Assembly (NCBI GenBank): GCA_946811695.1
Contig: OX328125.1
Location: forward strand, 93,336,760-93,400,759
DNA: 64,000 bases
Reading direction: 5' to 3'
From: Gonocerus acuteangulatus
Lineage: Eukaryota; Arthropoda; Insecta; Hemiptera; Coreidae
A program made the position numbers and the translations under genes. Every line of letters begins with the position of its first letter. Position 1 is the stretch's first letter. The notes under the pieces are model-generated. The model worked only from the letters and a program-made list of their open reading frames with translations, was not told the DNA's origin and searched no databases. Of this stretch, positions 60,712-64,000 are shown in pieces.

Positions 60712-60954
60712 AGAGGAGATCGTTGACCGTAGATGATGCAAGGTAGGGATTGTCGGGGTTCGGTCACTGCTTTTTAATAAAACTACATTTTATTGTAAAA
60801 ATGGTTTTATTGTGCCGACGTTTCGGCTTGAACTTCAACCCTTCATCAGGGCGATGGGAAGGTTTAGAAGTATACCTCACCGATGTGGGATCAGAGAAAT
60901 GATCCCACATCGGTGAGGTAGTGTATACAGTGACCGAACCCCGACAATCCCTAC
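60712..60954. mobile_element. Penelope-like insertion: short inverted terminal units with 15-bp TSD
   Basis: GGTAGGGATTGTCGGGGTTC (60742) and its complement (ending 60955) are the outer arms. TACCTCACCGATGTGGGATC and its complement form the central hairpin (60874-60920). A 30-bp one-sided segment (60712-60741) precedes. CTTAAGTAATC(A/G)TAG flanks at 60697-60711 and 60955-60969. Confidence 0.75.
60814..60854 (-). ncRNA. Hammerhead-ribozyme-like motif
   Basis: Minus strand: GCC, CTGATGA (the canonical box), extra A, GGGTTGA/TCAAGCC imperfect stem, GAAAC, GTC, GGC pairing with GCC. The best match of the set to the hammerhead core, apart from the extra base. Confidence 0.5.
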
Positions 60955-61059
60955 CTTAAGTAATCGTAGTGGAAGTATACAAGAAACCTGGGATCCCCGT
61001 ATTGATGTTATCTTAGCCGAATCCCAAATATTCCCTGATAGCTTACCTAAGTCTTATTG

Positions 61060-62050
61060 TTCTCATTATATTTTCGTGACAGCTCTAAGTTTATTACTCA
61101 TAGGAAATAAGTGTTGGGACTGTTTACTAATAGCCTGGAGCATGGCGATCTTATTAGTTTTGATAAATGTGGGGCATCATGAAAACGTATCAAAACGACG
61201 AAAACAGTTAATTATTCTATTCTCCGCGTCAAAAAGTTAAAAAGTGATTTAGCCCCAATAACGCGAAATGTCAGGGAGTAACCATTTTTATTCCTGGTAC
61301 GTCGTGCTGCTTCCAATTGCACAATATCAAGACCCATTAAGAACCTCGTTTTATGTAAGTACAGTAAGTGCTCCAAGAACATGTACAGAACAATAGCCCT
61401 TCCTGGTGCACTACGTTAACAAATTGCACATTCCCGATGTACGGCCTTTGTGGATGGTGCTGTAATAGTCGCTTTGATAGAATTCAAGTACCCATAAGAT
61501 AAACGGACACAATCTACACAATCAATAAACGTTTTCAGTTCTCATTTTTTTTTTTTTTTCGTTTTGGTTAGTGCACACCTCTTATTACAATTAAAAGGAA
61601 TGGCTAAATTAATTTTACACTTCTGAAATAAGTTGTGAAAAATTTCGATTCTTCTAAAAATTTCTTCATACCGAAAAACCGACCATTTTCGTTTACACGG
61701 ATATAAATCTCAAAATGAATTCACTGGTCTGCAGTCAACGCGCATCAAAAGAAGTCAAGCTTTGATCAGCCGTCTCTCAAATTAAGAATTTCAGAGAGAA
61801 CTAAAGTTCTGTGATCAATAAAAGTCCAGGTCTCACACAGATATTTTATTTAATTTAATTCTTAACTTTTTGGAGAGCTTAGCCCCATTTTGAATTCCCA
61901 TCAAAGGTACTTACTCAGCCGAGTTTTGCTCCTTATTTTAAAGCAAAGTAAACAATGACGTCATTGGAGCTTGGGATCTTTAGACAATTCTGATCTCTCT
62001 CTGCAATGACGATCACCGATTTTAGGAGTTGAGAAATACAAATCGTATAG
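61060..62050. other. Unassigned intergenic sequence
   Basis: Balanced to AT-rich composition without arrays or recognised elements. A 20-base T run lies near 61540-61559. Confidence 0.5.
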
Positions 62051-62059
62051 ACAATTTTT

Positions 62060-62949
62060 AGTCGGAGAGCTGGTAACGCACTTTTCATGAATTGTTTTAT
62101 GCGCCTTGAACTTTTGCTACAAAATACTTCTTCGGTAGATAAGAAGATAAGTATGTATGTGTTTCCTGGACATACCTTGGAACACCAGGTACTGCGCATA
62201 GAGGAAAGGTGCAAAAAAAATATTGTGTTTTATTAAGAAGCCAACTATCATTAAAGTAAGAAAATTGCAAATTAAGGCAATTTTACAATGAATAATGTGG
62301 TAGACACTTTTAAGGGGGTTAAAATGTAAATAAAAAAAAACAAAAAACCAAGTAGGTACCTAGTTTTTATTTTTAATATTACATAAAGTGCTTTATTCAC
62401 GCTGCGATTTAAACAGCGTCTTTATAAAATATATTTGAAAATAATTAAAAAAGGGCAGACACTTTTGTGGTGTTTAATTATCAGGAAACATAAAAATAAT
62501 TGTTGCCTCTGATAGACTGCAATACACTGCGCGTAACCGTAAGATTGTATGAATGGACCGCGCAGTTGTGGTTGTTCCCTGCGATCTCATTGGTTCTTAC
62601 TCACATGATCTTGTACAGCTTGTTTAAATGGCAGCGTGAATAAAACTCTCATTTAATATTTTTTATTTAATCAATTAAGTTTTTTTTAGATGTTATACCC
62701 CTTAAAAGTGTCTGCCTTATTTATTATTCATTGTAAAATATTCTTAATCTTTCATTAAACATAGTTTGCTTCTGACTCTATTTTTGGGAAATATTTTTTT
62801 GCACCTTTCCCCAATGTGCAGTACCTGGTGTTGCACGGTAAGTCTATCCAACACACATATACCTTCTTATCGACCCAAGAGGTACATTATAGCAAAATTT
62901 CAAGATGCATAAATCACTTCATGAAAAGTGCGGTTACTGGCTCTCGGAC
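62060..62949. mobile_element. Large inverted-repeat (foldback-like) element with nested TIR element
   Basis: Arms 62060-62328 and 62690-62949 share CCAGGTACTGCGCATAG/CTATGTGCAGTACCTGG-type blocks, GGTGCAAAAAAAATATT, AAAAGTGTCTACC and CATGAAAAGTGCG. The centre holds a second inverted pair, TTTATTCACGCTGCGATTTA (62392) and its counterpart (ending 62644). The 93-codon minus ORF crosses the left arm and is not a gene. Confidence 0.75.
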
Positions 62950-63619
62950 TAGTTAAAGTTAAATCTGTTGTTTTGAACTTAAAAAATGAATTAAACTAAA
63001 AGTAACATTCATGGGTTTCAGCATTTAGGTTAACATTTACACAGTTATGTCATGCTCACTCAACGAGTATATTTGGTCTCCCTCCACTGATATTTATTCT
63101 TGAACAAGGCTACCAGAGAACATACTAAAACATTCAATTTAAATGTTTCCAGAAATCTATAGTTCTGTTCAGCTGAATCCCAACTATTAAAGGTCTGATG
63201 CAAGGTTATCAAAATGTCTCAGGTGTTTAGATCAAGACACTTGGAGATGGTATTCGTAGGTATTAAGAAGTGCATGAAGCCTCGGGTTCCATTGTGATAG
63301 CTGGGCTTTTCGTTCAACAAATGCTATCACATTTATGGCTAGAAATTGGCGGTAACCTGTAATTCACCCGTCCCAAAACTATATGAGAAATTCTCATTGA
63401 ATTCACATTCTGTAGTTTGTCAGTAGATGTTTTGTGGGTCACGGCTTCTTGTAAGGAGTATATAATGGTCCATAACGCCCTGTAAATGAATGAGGTTTCC
63501 GCAGTAGTACTTCCCTTTTCGTAATTTTTCTAAATGAAGTACTGGACTGCAAAGTATTTTCAGCAAAGTTATTTTTTTAAGAAAAATTATAATATTGTGG
63601 ATATATTAAAAAATAAGAA

Positions 63620-64000
63620 AAATGCAATTTTAAAGGGAATAAGGTGGCTAGCAATCACATTAAAATGGAAAAAGCCATTGACCCTTCTATTCCTGAAATG
63701 CATTCCTATTTAGCGAGAGGAGGGGGTATCCCCATGGGATTTTTAATTTTCCCGAATGTGCCGATGTAATGGTAGGGGTTGAGGATAGGGGTGGAGAGTG
63801 CACCGCGACGGCGAGGTGGTTGGTGCATGTAAAAAATGGTCGTCAGCGGGCCAATGAGAATGCAGCTCGGTTTCCCCCCTCCCCCCAAGAAACCCCCTCC
63901 TTGAGAAGCGTATGTCAAAATATTTGCATCGCTCCCCTTCAGCTGGGTGTGTGGCCCCGTCTCTCTACCTGCATACCTGAGTCTATTCAGCCCATCGCTC
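63620..64000. promoter_or_regulatory. GC-rich terminal island, candidate conserved element or promoter
   Basis: Notable motifs: GGGCCAATGAGAATG (CCAAT box, about 63848) and ATTTGCAT (POU octamer, 63922-63929), with C-rich tracts. No repeat family identity. The minus ORF here is Gly/Pro-rich and unrecognised. Upstream of Vsx by about 26 kb; function is inference. Confidence 0.3.

Larger units (their letters stand above)
60220..61050. mobile_element. Older Penelope-like insertion hosting a younger one
   Basis: GTCAGGGAATAGTTGGGATTC (about 60258) and its complement GAATCCCAAATATTCCCTGA (about 61018) bound the region. GAAGATTAGATAGTTATCCG and following bases recur at 50490-50545. The left part holds a hammerhead-like motif. 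The segment CTTAAGTAATC is duplicated by the younger insertion at 60712-60954. Confidence 0.55.

Noticed and set aside
61933..62214. 93-codon minus ORF
   Set aside because: It lies mostly in the left arm of the 62-kb inverted repeat and resembles no protein family.

Overview
The window is AT-rich, repeat-dominated eukaryotic nuclear DNA with one recognisable host exon. That exon (minus strand, about 37.25-36.98 kb) encodes the N-terminus of a Visual system homeobox (Vsx/CHX10-type) protein: the GRSPFAIQELLGL octapeptide-type motif and an SRMAYFNAQAAVAAAFLP block, ending at a clean GTAAGT splice donor. The insect-like form of the octapeptide, with the pogo, piggyBac, hAT, Helitron and Penelope-type relics, points to an arthropod. 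The species cannot be fixed from sequence alone.

Layout: Vsx is transcribed leftward, so about 1-36.98 kb is read as its first intron, and 37.3-64 kb as 5' flanking DNA. No homeobox or CVC-domain exon was found in the window. The intron holds GC-richer, low-repeat islands (about 1.5-1.9, 4.1-4.7, 9.5-9.85 and 11.9-12.35 kb) that are candidate conserved non-coding elements. It also holds a truncated 5S rRNA-derived sequence (4.78 kb), several tRNA-derived SINE families, a TA-flanked element carrying 96-bp tandem repeats (2.2-2.9 kb), a foldback element inserted into a SINE (13.1-14.1 kb), a 48-copy 70-bp array with higher-order structure (16.75-20.11 kb), a 1.35-kb TIR element (20.15-21.5 kb), a deleted pogo/Tigger element (24.6-25.5 kb) and a piggyBac MITE (34.1 kb).

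The right part holds an ancient minisatellite (38.1-39.0 kb), Penelope-like insertions made of inverted terminal units (39.8-40.2, 41.9-42.7, 60.7-60.96 kb), a 79-bp array with a duplicated 6-mer (44.0-45.6 kb), a 58-bp dimeric array (45.8-46.2 kb), a hAT element with a perfect 8-bp target duplication (47.1-49.2 kb), a Helitron-like element (49.3-50.0 kb), a MITE nested in another TIR element (50.9-51.6 kb), a large inverted repeat (62.1-62.9 kb) and a GC-rich tip (63.6-64 kb).

The strongest novel-looking signal is the Penelope-like family. At seven motif sites (five insertions) a hairpin carries CTGANGA and GAAAC boxes followed by GTC/GTT, with complementary ends, resembling a hammerhead ribozyme with one extra base before helix II. 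Three insertions share one architecture: two head-to-head terminal units plus a 30-39 bp one-sided segment, flanked by 12-15 bp target duplications. There is no operon-like gene cooperation here; the biology is one developmental gene embedded in layered mobile DNA.
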